Source: an uncultured Opitutales bacterium (GTDB lineage Bacteria; Verrucomicrobiota; Verrucomicrobiia; Opitutales; Intestinicryptomonadaceae). Taken from it: a stretch of 64,000 nucleotides of DNA. How positions within the stretch are numbered: position 1 is the stretch's first letter; each line of letters begins with the position of its first letter. Below are positions 1-7,246 of the stretch, one piece after another. The stretch lies in contig URAK01000005.1 in assembly GCA_900545705.1 (NCBI GenBank), forward strand, positions 62,001-126,000, written 5' to 3'. The notes beneath the pieces were generated by a model. The model did not search any database, was not told the DNA's origin, and worked only from the letters and a program-made list of their open reading frames with translations. A program made the position numbers and the translations under genes.

Positions 1-1
1 G

Positions 2-751
2 ACCGAAAGCAAGCACCGCGCAAAAGGGCGCAACTGCTACGGCCGCGTCACTTCGCGCCGCCGCGGCGGCGGGCACAAGCGCCTTTACCGCATAATCGAC
101 TTTAAGCGCGACATAATCGACGTCCCCGCGACCGTAATGGCGATCGAGTATGACCCGTACCGCACGGCGTACATTGCTCTCGTCCAATACGAGAACGGCG
201 AAAAGCGCTACATAATCGCCCCCGACGGACTCAAAAAAGGCGACTCAATCCTCACAACCGGCAAGCGCCAGAGCGAATTTCCGGTCGGACTCTGCCTGCC
301 GCTTAAACTGATCCCCCCGGCGATGAGAATCCACTCCGTGGAAATGCAGCCCGGCAAGGGCGCGCAAATAGCCCGCGGCGCGGGTGTAGGCGCACAGCTC
401 GTCGGCGTTGAAGGTGAGCTTGCGACAGTCAAAATGCCCAGCGGAGAAGTCCGCATAATCAACGCGAACTGCCGCGCGGTAATTGGGGTAGTAAGCAACA
501 CTGAACACCGCAACCAGAGCCTCGGAAAGGCCGGCCGCAACCGCTGGATGGGCAAACGCCCGAGAGTAAGAGGTGTAGTGATGAACCCTGTCGACCACCC
601 GATGGGCGGTGGCGAAGGCCGCACTTCCGGTGGCGGACATCCTGTTTCGCCTTGGGGACAGCTCGCGAAGGGCTACCCGACGCGCATCAAGAGCAAGCCG
701 TCCAACTCGATGATCCTCATACGCCGCAACGGCAAAAAATTTAAGAAGTAA
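2..751 (+). CDS. rplB: 50S ribosomal protein L2 (5' partial)
   Basis: L2 binds 23S rRNA near the peptidyl-transferase centre. The frame is open from base 2 and already reads typical L2 sequence (RRRGGGHKRLYRIIDFKRD) before the first in-frame ATG at 127 and the next codons, so the true start lies upstream of the window. About 249 residues are visible against a usual length near 275. The C-terminal loop GGGEGRTSGGGHPVSPWG, with the functionally important histidine, is intact. It is the first visible gene of the S10 operon and is followed after 17 bases by rpsS. Identification is certain; only the 5' end is missing. Confidence 0.98.
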   Translation, partial: TESKHRAKGRNCYGRVTSRRRGGGHKRLYRIIDFKRDIIDVPATVMAIEYDPYRTAYIALVQYENGEKRYIIAPDGLKKGDSILTTGKRQSEFPVGLCLPLKLIPPAMRIHSVEMQPGKGAQIARGAGVGAQLVGVEGELATVKMPSGEVRIINANCRAVIGVVSNTEHRNQSLGKAGRNRWMGKRPRVRGVVMNPVDHPMGGGEGRTSGGGHPVSPWGQLAKGYPTRIKSKPSNSMILIRRNGKKFKK

Positions 752-768
752 TTCGAAGGAGCAGATAA

Positions 769-1047
769 ATGTCACGTTCAATTAAAAAAGGTCCGTTTGT
801 AGATCCGAGTCTCCAAGATAAAATCGACGAAGCGCAGAAGACGAACTCCCGCAAGCCAATACAGACTTGGTCGAGGCGTTCGGTAATCACTCCCGACTTC
901 ATCGGCTTGAACTTCAACGTCCACAATGGCAGAAAATTTGTAGCTGTCTATGTCACCGAAAACATGGTCGGCCACAAGCTCGGCGAATTCTCGCCCACAC
1001 GCCTCTTTAAGGGACATCAACCGCACACAAAGAAGGCTACGATGTAA
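769..1047 (+). CDS. rpsS: 30S ribosomal protein S19
   Basis: S19 sits in the head of the small subunit and contacts S13. The 92-residue product has the family start MSRSIKKGPFVD and the conserved GHKLGEFSPTR motif near residues 65-75. A good ribosome-binding site (AAGGAG, 755-760) lies before the ATG. Normal S10-operon order puts rplV directly after it, but here a small non-ribosomal gene begins one base after the stop codon. Confidence 0.98.
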   Translation: MSRSIKKGPFVDPSLQDKIDEAQKTNSRKPIQTWSRRSVITPDFIGLNFNVHNGRKFVAVYVTENMVGHKLGEFSPTRLFKGHQPHTKKATM

Positions 1048-1048
1048 T

Positions 1049-1396
1049 ATGGCGTTCTTCGGCAGAGGCATTTTTGTTTTCGCGGCTGTTATTGCCGCGC
1101 TGCAAACTGCTTCGGCCGCAGGTCCCGACTGGTCGCTCGCGGGGTACTCGAACATTCCTTCGACAGTCCGCGAAATTAAGACCGAAGGCGACGCCGTTCT
1201 GATAAAAATAAATACGGGCTCCATGAGCGGCTTGGCGATAGGTTCCGTCTGCTACGTTTACAGAAGCGACGCATTTATAACCCAAGCCGTGGTGGTCGAA
1301 GCGAAAAGAGACGTTTCGGTGGCCAAAGTCCTTTCAGACGAGGCGGTCTTGTCCGGAGACAAAGTTTACATTAAAAGACAACCCGATTTACAATAG
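1049..1396 (+). CDS. Small secreted protein inserted in the S10 operon
   Basis: A 115-residue protein that I do not recognise as any named family. It begins with a signal peptide (basic FGRG, hydrophobic residues 8-19, likely cleavage after TASA near residue 23). The remaining ~90 residues hold a beta-rich segment with the pattern GLAIGSVCYVYR followed by AKVLSDEAVLSGDKVYIK, which resembles the small SH3-like domains found at the C-termini of FlgT-type and other envelope proteins. The chosen ATG at 1049 lies one base after the rpsS stop; the frame is open upstream to 950, but that would overlap rpsS and lose the signal peptide. The gene ends in TAG overlapping the AGGAAA preceding rplV, so it is co-transcribed and possibly translationally coupled. 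Function unknown; an envelope role is inferred from the signal peptide only. Confidence 0.75.
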   Translation: MAFFGRGIFVFAAVIAALQTASAAGPDWSLAGYSNIPSTVREIKTEGDAVLIKINTGSMSGLAIGSVCYVYRSDAFITQAVVVEAKRDVSVAKVLSDEAVLSGDKVYIKRQPDLQ

Positions 1397-1405
1397 GAAA
1401 CAATT

Positions 1406-1741
1406 ATGGAAGTTAAGTCTTTAACAAAGTTTGCGCGCATGTCCGATAAAAAAGTGCGCGAAATAGCACGGGAAGTTCAGGGGCTGAATGCCGCCGAAGC
1501 TTTGGAAATATTGAAGCTCGTGCCACGCAAAAGCGCGCGTTTGGTCGCCAAGACTCTCGCAAGCGCGATTGCGAATGCCGAAAACAACAACGGCCTTGCG
1601 GCCGCCAACTTGAAAATCAAGAGTGCGATTGTCAACCAAGGCGTTGCATTTAGGCGTTTCCGCCCTGTGGCGCGCGGCTCCGCGCACCCCATCAGGAAAA
1701 GAACAAGCCATATCTTGATTATCCTCAGCGACGAAAAATAA
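1406..1741 (+). CDS. rplV: 50S ribosomal protein L22
   Basis: L22 lines the nascent-peptide exit tunnel. The 111-residue product has the usual N-terminal helix region (MSDKKVREIAREVQGL), the PRKSARLVAKTLASAIANAE segment and the C-terminal RGSAHPIRKRTSHI hairpin that reaches into the tunnel. AGGAAA at about 1396-1401 is the ribosome-binding site. Its separation from rpsS by a secreted-protein gene is the only oddity. Confidence 0.98.
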   Translation: MEVKSLTKFARMSDKKVREIAREVQGLNAAEALEILKLVPRKSARLVAKTLASAIANAENNNGLAAANLKIKSAIVNQGVAFRRFRPVARGSAHPIRKRTSHILIILSDEK

Positions 1742-1759
1742 TTTAAAATAGGCAACAAT

Positions 1760-2392
1760 ATGGGTCAGAAAGTAAATCCTAAAGGTTTTCGTCTCGCGGT
1801 TCGCCGCGATTGGGAATCGCGCTGGTTCGCAGGCAAGGGCGACTACGCCGAAGCCGTCAACGAAGACTACCGCATACGCGAATTCCTCAACAAAAAGCTG
1901 AAGGCTGCAAGCGTCCCGCGCATATTCATCGAACGCGCCGGACAGCGCATACGCGTTAAAATCTATACAGCCCGCCCCGGCGTGGTAATCGGACAGAAGG
2001 GATCCGCTCTCGAAACACTCAAGGCCGATTTGGCAAAATTCCTCGGCAAAGACGTGCTCGTCGACATTCAAGAAATCAAGAAGCCCGACCTCGTTGCGTA
2101 TCTCGTGGCAGAGAGCGTGGCTTTGCAGCTTGAGCGCCGCGTGTCGTTCCGCCGCGCAATTAAAAAGGCCATTTCCAGCTGCATGTCCGCAGGCGCCGAC
2201 GGCGTGAAACTGCAAGTTTCTGGACGTCTCGGCGGCGCAGAAATCGCGCGCACCGAATGGCAGAGAAAGGGTCGCATACCCTTGCACACCCTCCGCGAAA
2301 ACATCGACTACGGCTTCACCGAAGCGAATACCGTTTACGGCAAAATCGGCGTAAAATGCTGGCTCTGCCTCAAATCGGAGGACAACATCTAA
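1760..2392 (+). CDS. rpsC: 30S ribosomal protein S3
   Basis: S3 forms part of the mRNA entry channel. The 210-residue protein starts MGQKVNPKGFRL, carries a type II KH domain with the GQKG loop near residues 78-81, and ends with the conserved RIPLHTLRENIDYGFTEA segment. Length is at the short end of the family, with no C-terminal extension. It sits 18 bases after rplV in normal operon order. Confidence 0.98.
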   Translation: MGQKVNPKGFRLAVRRDWESRWFAGKGDYAEAVNEDYRIREFLNKKLKAASVPRIFIERAGQRIRVKIYTARPGVVIGQKGSALETLKADLAKFLGKDVLVDIQEIKKPDLVAYLVAESVALQLERRVSFRRAIKKAISSCMSAGADGVKLQVSGRLGGAEIARTEWQRKGRIPLHTLRENIDYGFTEANTVYGKIGVKCWLCLKSEDNI

Positions 2393-2410
2393 TCTTAGCG
2401 AAATCACACC

Positions 2411-2839
2411 ATGGCTAATATTCTTCCAGCAAAAACAAAGTACCGCAAGGTTCACAAGGGCCGCAACCGCGGCATGGCCAAGGGCGGCGACACCATCGCT
2501 TTCGGCGATTTCGCAATCCAGGCGACCGAACGCGGCAAATGCTCGTCCGCGCAGCTCGAAGCAGCGCGCGTTGCAATCAACAGGCACTTTAAGCGCCGCG
2601 GCAAAGTATGGATGCGCGTATTCCCCCAGAAGAGCGTCACTAAGAAGCCCGCTGAAACCCGTATGGGTAAGGGTAAAGGCGCTGTCGAATTCTGGTGCGC
2701 GGTTATCAAGCCCGGCACAATACTATTCGAAGCCTCCGGCGTTCCCGCTTCAATGGCACGCGAAGCCATGAGGCTCGCCGACGGAAAGCTTCCCTTCAAA
2801 TGCAAGTTTATCGTACGCGAAGGCGTCGAAATTCTATAA
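2411..2839 (+). CDS. rplP: 50S ribosomal protein L16
   Basis: L16 helps position the aminoacyl end of A-site tRNA. The 142-residue product contains the family signatures KVHKGRNRGMAKGGD near the N-terminus and the GKGKGAVEFWCAVIKPG region around residues 82-98. Order rpsC-rplP-rpmC is canonical. The stop codon overlaps the AAGGAG that serves rpmC. Confidence 0.98.
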   Translation: MANILPAKTKYRKVHKGRNRGMAKGGDTIAFGDFAIQATERGKCSSAQLEAARVAINRHFKRRGKVWMRVFPQKSVTKKPAETRMGKGKGAVEFWCAVIKPGTILFEASGVPASMAREAMRLADGKLPFKCKFIVREGVEIL

Positions 2840-2854
2840 GGAGATTTGACACAG

Positions 2855-3037
2855 ATGAAAGCCAAAGAAATCAGAGAACTTTCCCCCGAAGAACAGGCGA
2901 AAAAACTCCGCGACATGCGCGACGAACTGTTGAATCTCAACATACGCAAAGGCACGGGACAGGTCGAAAACACAGCGCGCATAAGGCAGCTCCGCCGCGA
3001 CATCGCCCGTTTTGAAACCGTCAAGACACAGAAGTAA
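2855..3037 (+). CDS. rpmC: 50S ribosomal protein L29
   Basis: L29 lies beside the tunnel exit. The frame can be opened at a TTG at 2846, but that lies only 2 bases from the AAGGAGA ribosome-binding site at 2838-2844; the ATG at 2855 has an 11-base spacing and gives the classic start MKAKEIRELSPEE, so it is preferred. The 60-residue product is two helices with the conserved RRDIARFETV near the end. Confidence 0.96.
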   Translation: MKAKEIRELSPEEQAKKLRDMRDELLNLNIRKGTGQVENTARIRQLRRDIARFETVKTQK

Positions 3038-3047
3038 AGGCTAAAAA

Positions 3048-3326
3048 ATGTCCGAAAAATCAAGACAGTCACGCAAAACCATCGTGGGCGTCGTAACGTC
3101 GCTCTCGGGTGAAAAGAGCATAAAACTCACATATTTTTACAAGGTTCCGCATCCCCTTTACGGCAAAGAAATCCGCCGCAAGACGGTAATTCATTGCCAC
3201 GACGAAAAAGGCGAATGCGCCCTCGGAGACAAAGTAGAGGTCATGGAAACGCGTCCCCTCAGCAAGCTCAAGAGATTCCGCGTCATCCGCATCGTCGAAA
3301 AGGCTCCCGTAGTAAACGCTGAATAA
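3048..3326 (+). CDS. rpsQ: 30S ribosomal protein S17
   Basis: Primary 16S rRNA-binding protein. The 92-residue product has the OB-fold signature VGVVTSLSGEKSIKL and the conserved GDKVEVMETRPLSKLKRFRV near residues 61-80. It starts 10 bases after rpmC and ends just before the strong ribosome-binding site of rplN. Confidence 0.97.
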   Translation: MSEKSRQSRKTIVGVVTSLSGEKSIKLTYFYKVPHPLYGKEIRRKTVIHCHDEKGECALGDKVEVMETRPLSKLKRFRVIRIVEKAPVVNAE

Positions 3327-3339
3327 GGAGGTCTCGATC

Positions 3340-3705
3340 ATGATACAGATGCAAACAAAGCTTGTAGTCGCCGACAACACCGGCGCAAAAGAAGTTTCCA
3401 TGATACGCCGCCTCGGCCAGCGCACGAGAATCGCACATGTCGGCGATGTAATCGTTGTCGCGGTAAAGTCGTCGACTCCCGACGCCGCCGTCAAAAAGGG
3501 CACGGTCGCGAAAGCGGTTGTCGTCAGGACAAAGGCTCCGATACGCCGCAGCGACGGCTCGTATCTGCGCTTCGACTCCAACGCGGTCGTAATTCTCGAC
3601 GGCTCGGGCAATCCGAAGGGCACGCGCATTTTCGGCCCTGTCGCCCGCGAATTGCGCTCCAAAAATTTCATGAAAATAATTTCCCTCGCACCGGAGGTAC
3701 TCTAA
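3340..3705 (+). CDS. rplN: 50S ribosomal protein L14
   Basis: L14 contributes to an inter-subunit bridge. The 121-residue product has the hallmark start MIQMQTKLVVADNTGAKEV and the RRSDGSYLRFDSNAVVIL segment. The ATG at 3340 is set by a near-perfect AAGGAGG at 3325-3331. The C-terminus (FMKIISLAPEVL) is complete. Order rpsQ-rplN-rplX is canonical. Confidence 0.98.
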   Translation: MIQMQTKLVVADNTGAKEVSMIRRLGQRTRIAHVGDVIVVAVKSSTPDAAVKKGTVAKAVVVRTKAPIRRSDGSYLRFDSNAVVILDGSGNPKGTRIFGPVARELRSKNFMKIISLAPEVL

Positions 3706-3706
3706 T

Positions 3707-3958
3707 ATGAAGCAGTCAGTCAAAAAAGGCGAAGAGGTGGTCGTAATTTCCGGTTCGGCCAAAGGAAAGCGTGGCAAGGTCCTGGCGGTTATGCCGTCCA
3801 AGGGGCGCGTCATCGTGGAAGGCGTAAATATCCGCAAGTTCCATGAGCGCAAGAGCCAGAAAAATCCCGACGGAGCCATCGTCGAACGCGAGGCATCTAT
3901 TCACATTTCAAACGTAATGTCGGCCGGGCGCTACGACTCCAAAAAGTCAAAGGCGTAA
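3707..3958 (+). CDS. rplX: 50S ribosomal protein L24
   Basis: Assembly-initiator protein with a KOW motif (GSAKGKRGKVLAVMPSKGRV, residues 16-35). At 83 residues it is shorter than the common ~100-residue form, missing part of the C-terminal tail. One base separates it from rplN, so translation is probably coupled. Confidence 0.96.
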   Translation: MKQSVKKGEEVVVISGSAKGKRGKVLAVMPSKGRVIVEGVNIRKFHERKSQKNPDGAIVEREASIHISNVMSAGRYDSKKSKA

Positions 3959-3982
3959 GCGGAGACTAAATAAATAACAACA

Positions 3983-4549
3983 ATGAGCATTCCAGCACTT
4001 AAAAAAATATATCAGGAAAAGGTCGTTCCCGAACTTAAAAAGAATCTCGGAATCGACAATCCCCATCTGGTGCCCAACCTCGAAAAAATCGTCGTAAGCT
4101 CCGGCATACGCAGCGAAATGCCGAAGGAATGGGTTCAGGAAGTAGTCAAGGAGGTCGCCAAGATTACGGGACAGCAGCCCGTCGTCACGAAGGCCAGCAA
4201 GAGCATCGCGAATTTCAAACTTCGCGAAGGCCAGCCCAACGGCGTTAAGGTCACTCTCCGCGGCGCCAATATGTGGGACTTCCTCTACAAATTTATATCC
4301 GTGGTTCTCCCCTCCATCCGCGACTTCCGCGGCGTGCCGACTAAATTGGACGGCGCAGGCAACTACAACTATGGCATTGCAGACCACACGATTTTCCCCG
4401 AAGTGACAGTCGATCCGGGCCGCAAGAACATCGGTATGGACATCACTATCGTGACGACCGCTTCCGACGACAACTCGGGCAGGGAACTGCTCAAACTTCT
4501 CGGCATGCCCTTCCGCAAACCGACGACGACCGCCAACACGAAAAAATAA
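3983..4549 (+). CDS. rplE: 50S ribosomal protein L5
   Basis: L5 binds 5S rRNA in the central protuberance. The 188-residue product shows QQPVVTKASKSIANFKLREG, the MWDFLYKFISVVLPSIRDFRG core and the C-terminal GMDITIVTTA strand. Length is slightly above the usual ~180 because of a Thr/Lys-rich tail. Standard spc-operon position. Confidence 0.98.
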   Translation: MSIPALKKIYQEKVVPELKKNLGIDNPHLVPNLEKIVVSSGIRSEMPKEWVQEVVKEVAKITGQQPVVTKASKSIANFKLREGQPNGVKVTLRGANMWDFLYKFISVVLPSIRDFRGVPTKLDGAGNYNYGIADHTIFPEVTVDPGRKNIGMDITIVTTASDDNSGRELLKLLGMPFRKPTTTANTKK

Positions 4550-4555
4550 ATTACC

Positions 4556-4861
4556 ATGGCTAAAAAATCATCGATACAACGCAATTTAAAGCGTCAAAAA
4601 TTAGTTGAGAAATACGCAGCCAAAAAGGCGGAACTCAAAAAAGTGCTCGCCGATCCCAGCGTATCCGACGAAGAATTCTTTGCCGCACAGCGCAAACTTT
4701 GCAGCATTCCGCGCAACGCGTCCAAAATCCGCATCCGCAACCGCTGCTCTATAACAGGTCGCCCGCGCGGTTTTATCCGCAAGTTTGGCCTATCACGCAT
4801 CACCTTCCGCGAACTCGCCCTCGATGGCAAGCTTCCCGGTGTCACCAAATCCTCCTGGTAA
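4556..4861 (+). CDS. rpsN: 30S ribosomal protein S14, zinc-independent form
   Basis: The 101-residue product is the long C-minus form of S14: the two CxxC zinc motifs of the short form are absent and the C-terminal part RNRCSITGRPRGFIRKFGLSR is diagnostic. It follows rplE by six bases. No zinc-binding paralogue is visible in the window, so zinc-dependent switching cannot be judged. Confidence 0.97.
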   Translation: MAKKSSIQRNLKRQKLVEKYAAKKAELKKVLADPSVSDEEFFAAQRKLCSIPRNASKIRIRNRCSITGRPRGFIRKFGLSRITFRELALDGKLPGVTKSSW

Positions 4862-4879
4862 GGCGAAAGGAACATTATT

Positions 4880-5275
4880 ATGGCTACTCACGATAGCATC
4901 GGAGACTTTCTCACCATTATCCGCAACGCCAGCAAGGCCGGAAAAGAATCCTGCAAGGCTCAGTACTCCAAATTGCGCGAAGGCATTGCCTCGATTTTGA
5001 AGGACGAAGGCTACATCGCATCCTATGAAGTGACAGGCGAAAAGGCGGAGAAATCCATCAACATCGTTTTGAAATATGTCGGCGGCGTCCCCGCTTTGAC
5101 AAACATCAGCCGCGTCAGCACTCCCGGCTGCCGCACTTATTTCCAATATCGCGAAATCCCCAGAGTTCTCAATGGCATGGGCATTTCAATCCTCACGACT
5201 TCCAAGGGCATTCTCAAAGATTCTGAATGCCGCGCTAAGAAAGTCGGCGGAGAATTAATCTGCAAAGTCTGGTAA
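4880..5275 (+). CDS. rpsH: 30S ribosomal protein S8
   Basis: S8 binds the central domain of 16S rRNA and represses spc operons in enterobacteria; whether it does so here cannot be seen. The 131-residue product begins with DSIGDFLTIIRNA and ends with the conserved GILKDSECRAKKVGGELICKVW region. A plausible ribosome-binding site (GAAAGG) precedes the ATG. Confidence 0.97.
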   Translation: MATHDSIGDFLTIIRNASKAGKESCKAQYSKLREGIASILKDEGYIASYEVTGEKAEKSINIVLKYVGGVPALTNISRVSTPGCRTYFQYREIPRVLNGMGISILTTSKGILKDSECRAKKVGGELICKVW

Positions 5276-5284
5276 GGAGGCGTC

Positions 5285-5836
5285 ATGAGCAGAATAGGTA
5301 AACTCCCTGTTAAAATTCCATCAGGCGTTAAGGCGTCCGTTGCTGACAACTGTGTCAGCGTCGAAGGCCCCAAGGGCAAAGTCGCCCACTCTTTTGACAA
5401 AAACGCCATAAAAATAGTACTTGAAGGCGATGAAATCCGCGTAAGCCCGACTACCGACTCGCGTTTCTCAGACGCAATGTTCGGCACGGCAAGAAGCATT
5501 ATCGCAGGAATGGTAAAAGGCGCCGCTGAGGGCTTTTCGAAGGTTCTCGAAATCAAGGGCGTCGGCTTTAAGGCCGACCTCAAAGGAAAGACGCTGACTC
5601 TCGCTCTCGGATATGCGCATCCGTGCATTCTCGAAGTTCCGGACGGCATAACCATCGTCATCGGCGAAACTAACGACAAAAACCCGCTCTTAACCGTTTC
5701 GGGAGCTGACAAACAGCTCGTGGGCCAGGTTTCGGCAAACATAAAGCGCTTCTATCCCGTTGAACCCTACAAGGGCAAAGGCGTCAGAATCCACGGAGAA
5801 TACGTCCGCCGCAAGGAGGGCAAGAAAACCGCGTAG
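5285..5836 (+). CDS. rplF: 50S ribosomal protein L6
   Basis: L6 supports the sarcin-ricin loop region. The 183-residue protein starts MSRIGKLPVKIP and ends with the signature EPYKGKGVRIHGEYVRRKEG. The ribosome-binding site TAAGGAGG overlaps the rpsH stop region at about 5273-5280. Confidence 0.98.
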   Translation: MSRIGKLPVKIPSGVKASVADNCVSVEGPKGKVAHSFDKNAIKIVLEGDEIRVSPTTDSRFSDAMFGTARSIIAGMVKGAAEGFSKVLEIKGVGFKADLKGKTLTLALGYAHPCILEVPDGITIVIGETNDKNPLLTVSGADKQLVGQVSANIKRFYPVEPYKGKGVRIHGEYVRRKEGKKTA

Positions 5837-5862
5837 TCGCGCGGCTCTGAAAGGTTATAGAT

Positions 5863-6225
5863 ATGAAAGTTTTGAAGAAAAAACAACTTGCACAAAAACG
5901 CCGCTGGCGCGTCCGCAACAAGGTTTCCGGCACTCCGGAGCGCCCCAGGCTCTCCGTATGCTTCTCGAACAAGCATATATACGCGCAGTGCATAGACGAC
6001 ACTGTCGGAAAGACTGTCGTCGCCCTTTGCACGACTTCAAAGGAACTCAACGGCGAGAAAATTCTCCCCAATGTCGCGGGAGCGCAGGCGCTCGGCGCGA
6101 AATTCGGAGACAAACTCAAGGCGGCAGGCGTTTCCGCAGTGGTATTCGACAGAGGCTCGCGCACTTATCATGGCTGCGTAAAGAGCTTTGCCGACGCTGT
6201 CCGCGCCGCGGGTATAAACTTCTAA
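5863..6225 (+). CDS. rplR: 50S ribosomal protein L18
   Basis: 5S rRNA-binding protein. The 120-residue product has RRWRVRNKVSGTPERPRLSV near the N-terminus, the FSNKHIYAQ strand and the terminal FDRGSRTYHGCVKSFADAVR motif. Normal position between rplF and rpsE. Confidence 0.97.
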   Translation: MKVLKKKQLAQKRRWRVRNKVSGTPERPRLSVCFSNKHIYAQCIDDTVGKTVVALCTTSKELNGEKILPNVAGAQALGAKFGDKLKAAGVSAVVFDRGSRTYHGCVKSFADAVRAAGINF

Positions 6226-6237
6226 CACGTTTAAATA

Positions 6238-6744
6238 ATGAGCAGAGAATTTAAAAATAAAAAATCCGAAGCAGAAAAAGACGCGGGGCCGGAGCTTATC
6301 GAAAAAGTCGTGCACATCAACCGTTGCGCGAAAGTCGTAAAAGGCGGCCGCCGCTTTACATTCTCGGCGCTTGTCGTTCTCGGCGACGGCGCTGGAAAAA
6401 TCGGACTCGGCTATGGCAAGGCGAAGGAAGTTCCGGATGCAATCAAAAAAGCGTCCGACAGAGCTCGCAAATGCATGAAGACAATCAGCCTCAAAGACAC
6501 GACCATTCCGCACGAAGTGGTTGGCGAATTTGATGGCGGCATTGTAATGCTCCGCCCTGCAAGCCTTGGTACTGGTGTCATCGCCGGCGGCGGTGTCCGC
6601 GCGGTGCTTGAAGCAGTTGGCGTCAAGGACGTTCTCAGCAAATCGCTTGGCTCGAACAACGATATGGCTATGGTCAATGCGACTCTCAATGCCCTCTATC
6701 GCCTCCGCACGGCTGAAACTATCAATTCCCTAAGGGGCAAATAA
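6238..6744 (+). CDS. rpsE: 30S ribosomal protein S5
   Basis: S5 acts in decoding accuracy and mRNA unwinding. The 168-residue product has the dsRNA-binding signature VVKGGRRFTFSALVVLGDGA (residues ~34-53) and the GVKDVLSKSLGSNN region. The next gene is rplO, 9 bases away; the small rpmD (L30) gene that often lies between them is absent. Confidence 0.98.
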   Translation: MSREFKNKKSEAEKDAGPELIEKVVHINRCAKVVKGGRRFTFSALVVLGDGAGKIGLGYGKAKEVPDAIKKASDRARKCMKTISLKDTTIPHEVVGEFDGGIVMLRPASLGTGVIAGGGVRAVLEAVGVKDVLSKSLGSNNDMAMVNATLNALYRLRTAETINSLRGK

Positions 6745-6753
6745 GTTCTGATT

Positions 6754-7206
6754 ATGAAACTCCACAATCTTTCAAATCCCAAGGGCGCAAAGCACGCCCA
6801 CAAGCGTCTCGGCTGCGGCGTTGGCAGCGGACACGGCAAAACCTCGGGCAGGGGCGAAAAGGGCGCGAAGGCGCGTTCCGGCGGCCACGTCAGGCCCGGT
6901 TTTGAAGGCGGTCAGATGCCGCTTTACCGCAAGCTCCCGCAGAGAGGCTTCAACAACTATAAATTTACCACGGAATACTCTGTCGTAAATGTAGGCGCTC
7001 TCGAAAATCTCGGGCTTGAAGAAGTCACGCGCGACTCCCTCGTAATTGCGGGGCTCGTACGCGCTTCGGATCCGCTCGTTAAGATTCTCGGAAACGGCAA
7101 GCTCACAAAAAAGGTTGTCGTAAAAGCCGACAAATTCTCAAAGAGTGCCGTCGAAAAGATTGAAGCTGCAGGCGGCAAGGCAGTCCTAAATTCGGCCGCG
7201 GAATAA
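6754..7206 (+). CDS. rplO: 50S ribosomal protein L15
   Basis: The 150-residue product has the glycine-rich N-terminus (GCGVGSGHGKTSGRGEKGAKAR), the GFEGGQMPLYRKLPQRGF segment and the C-terminal EKIEAAGGKAVL motif of L15. It directly precedes secY, as is usual. Confidence 0.97.
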   Translation: MKLHNLSNPKGAKHAHKRLGCGVGSGHGKTSGRGEKGAKARSGGHVRPGFEGGQMPLYRKLPQRGFNNYKFTTEYSVVNVGALENLGLEEVTRDSLVIAGLVRASDPLVKILGNGKLTKKVVVKADKFSKSAVEKIEAAGGKAVLNSAAE

Positions 7207-7246
7207 TCCGCAGACTAAAAACGCAAGGGTATAATACAGGGAAGTC

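Noticed and set aside
1421..2587. Long minus-strand open frame (388 codons) across rplV, rpsC and rplP
   Set aside because: It is antisense to three conserved ribosomal genes, has no recognisable domain, and arises because their codon choice avoids stops on the other strand.
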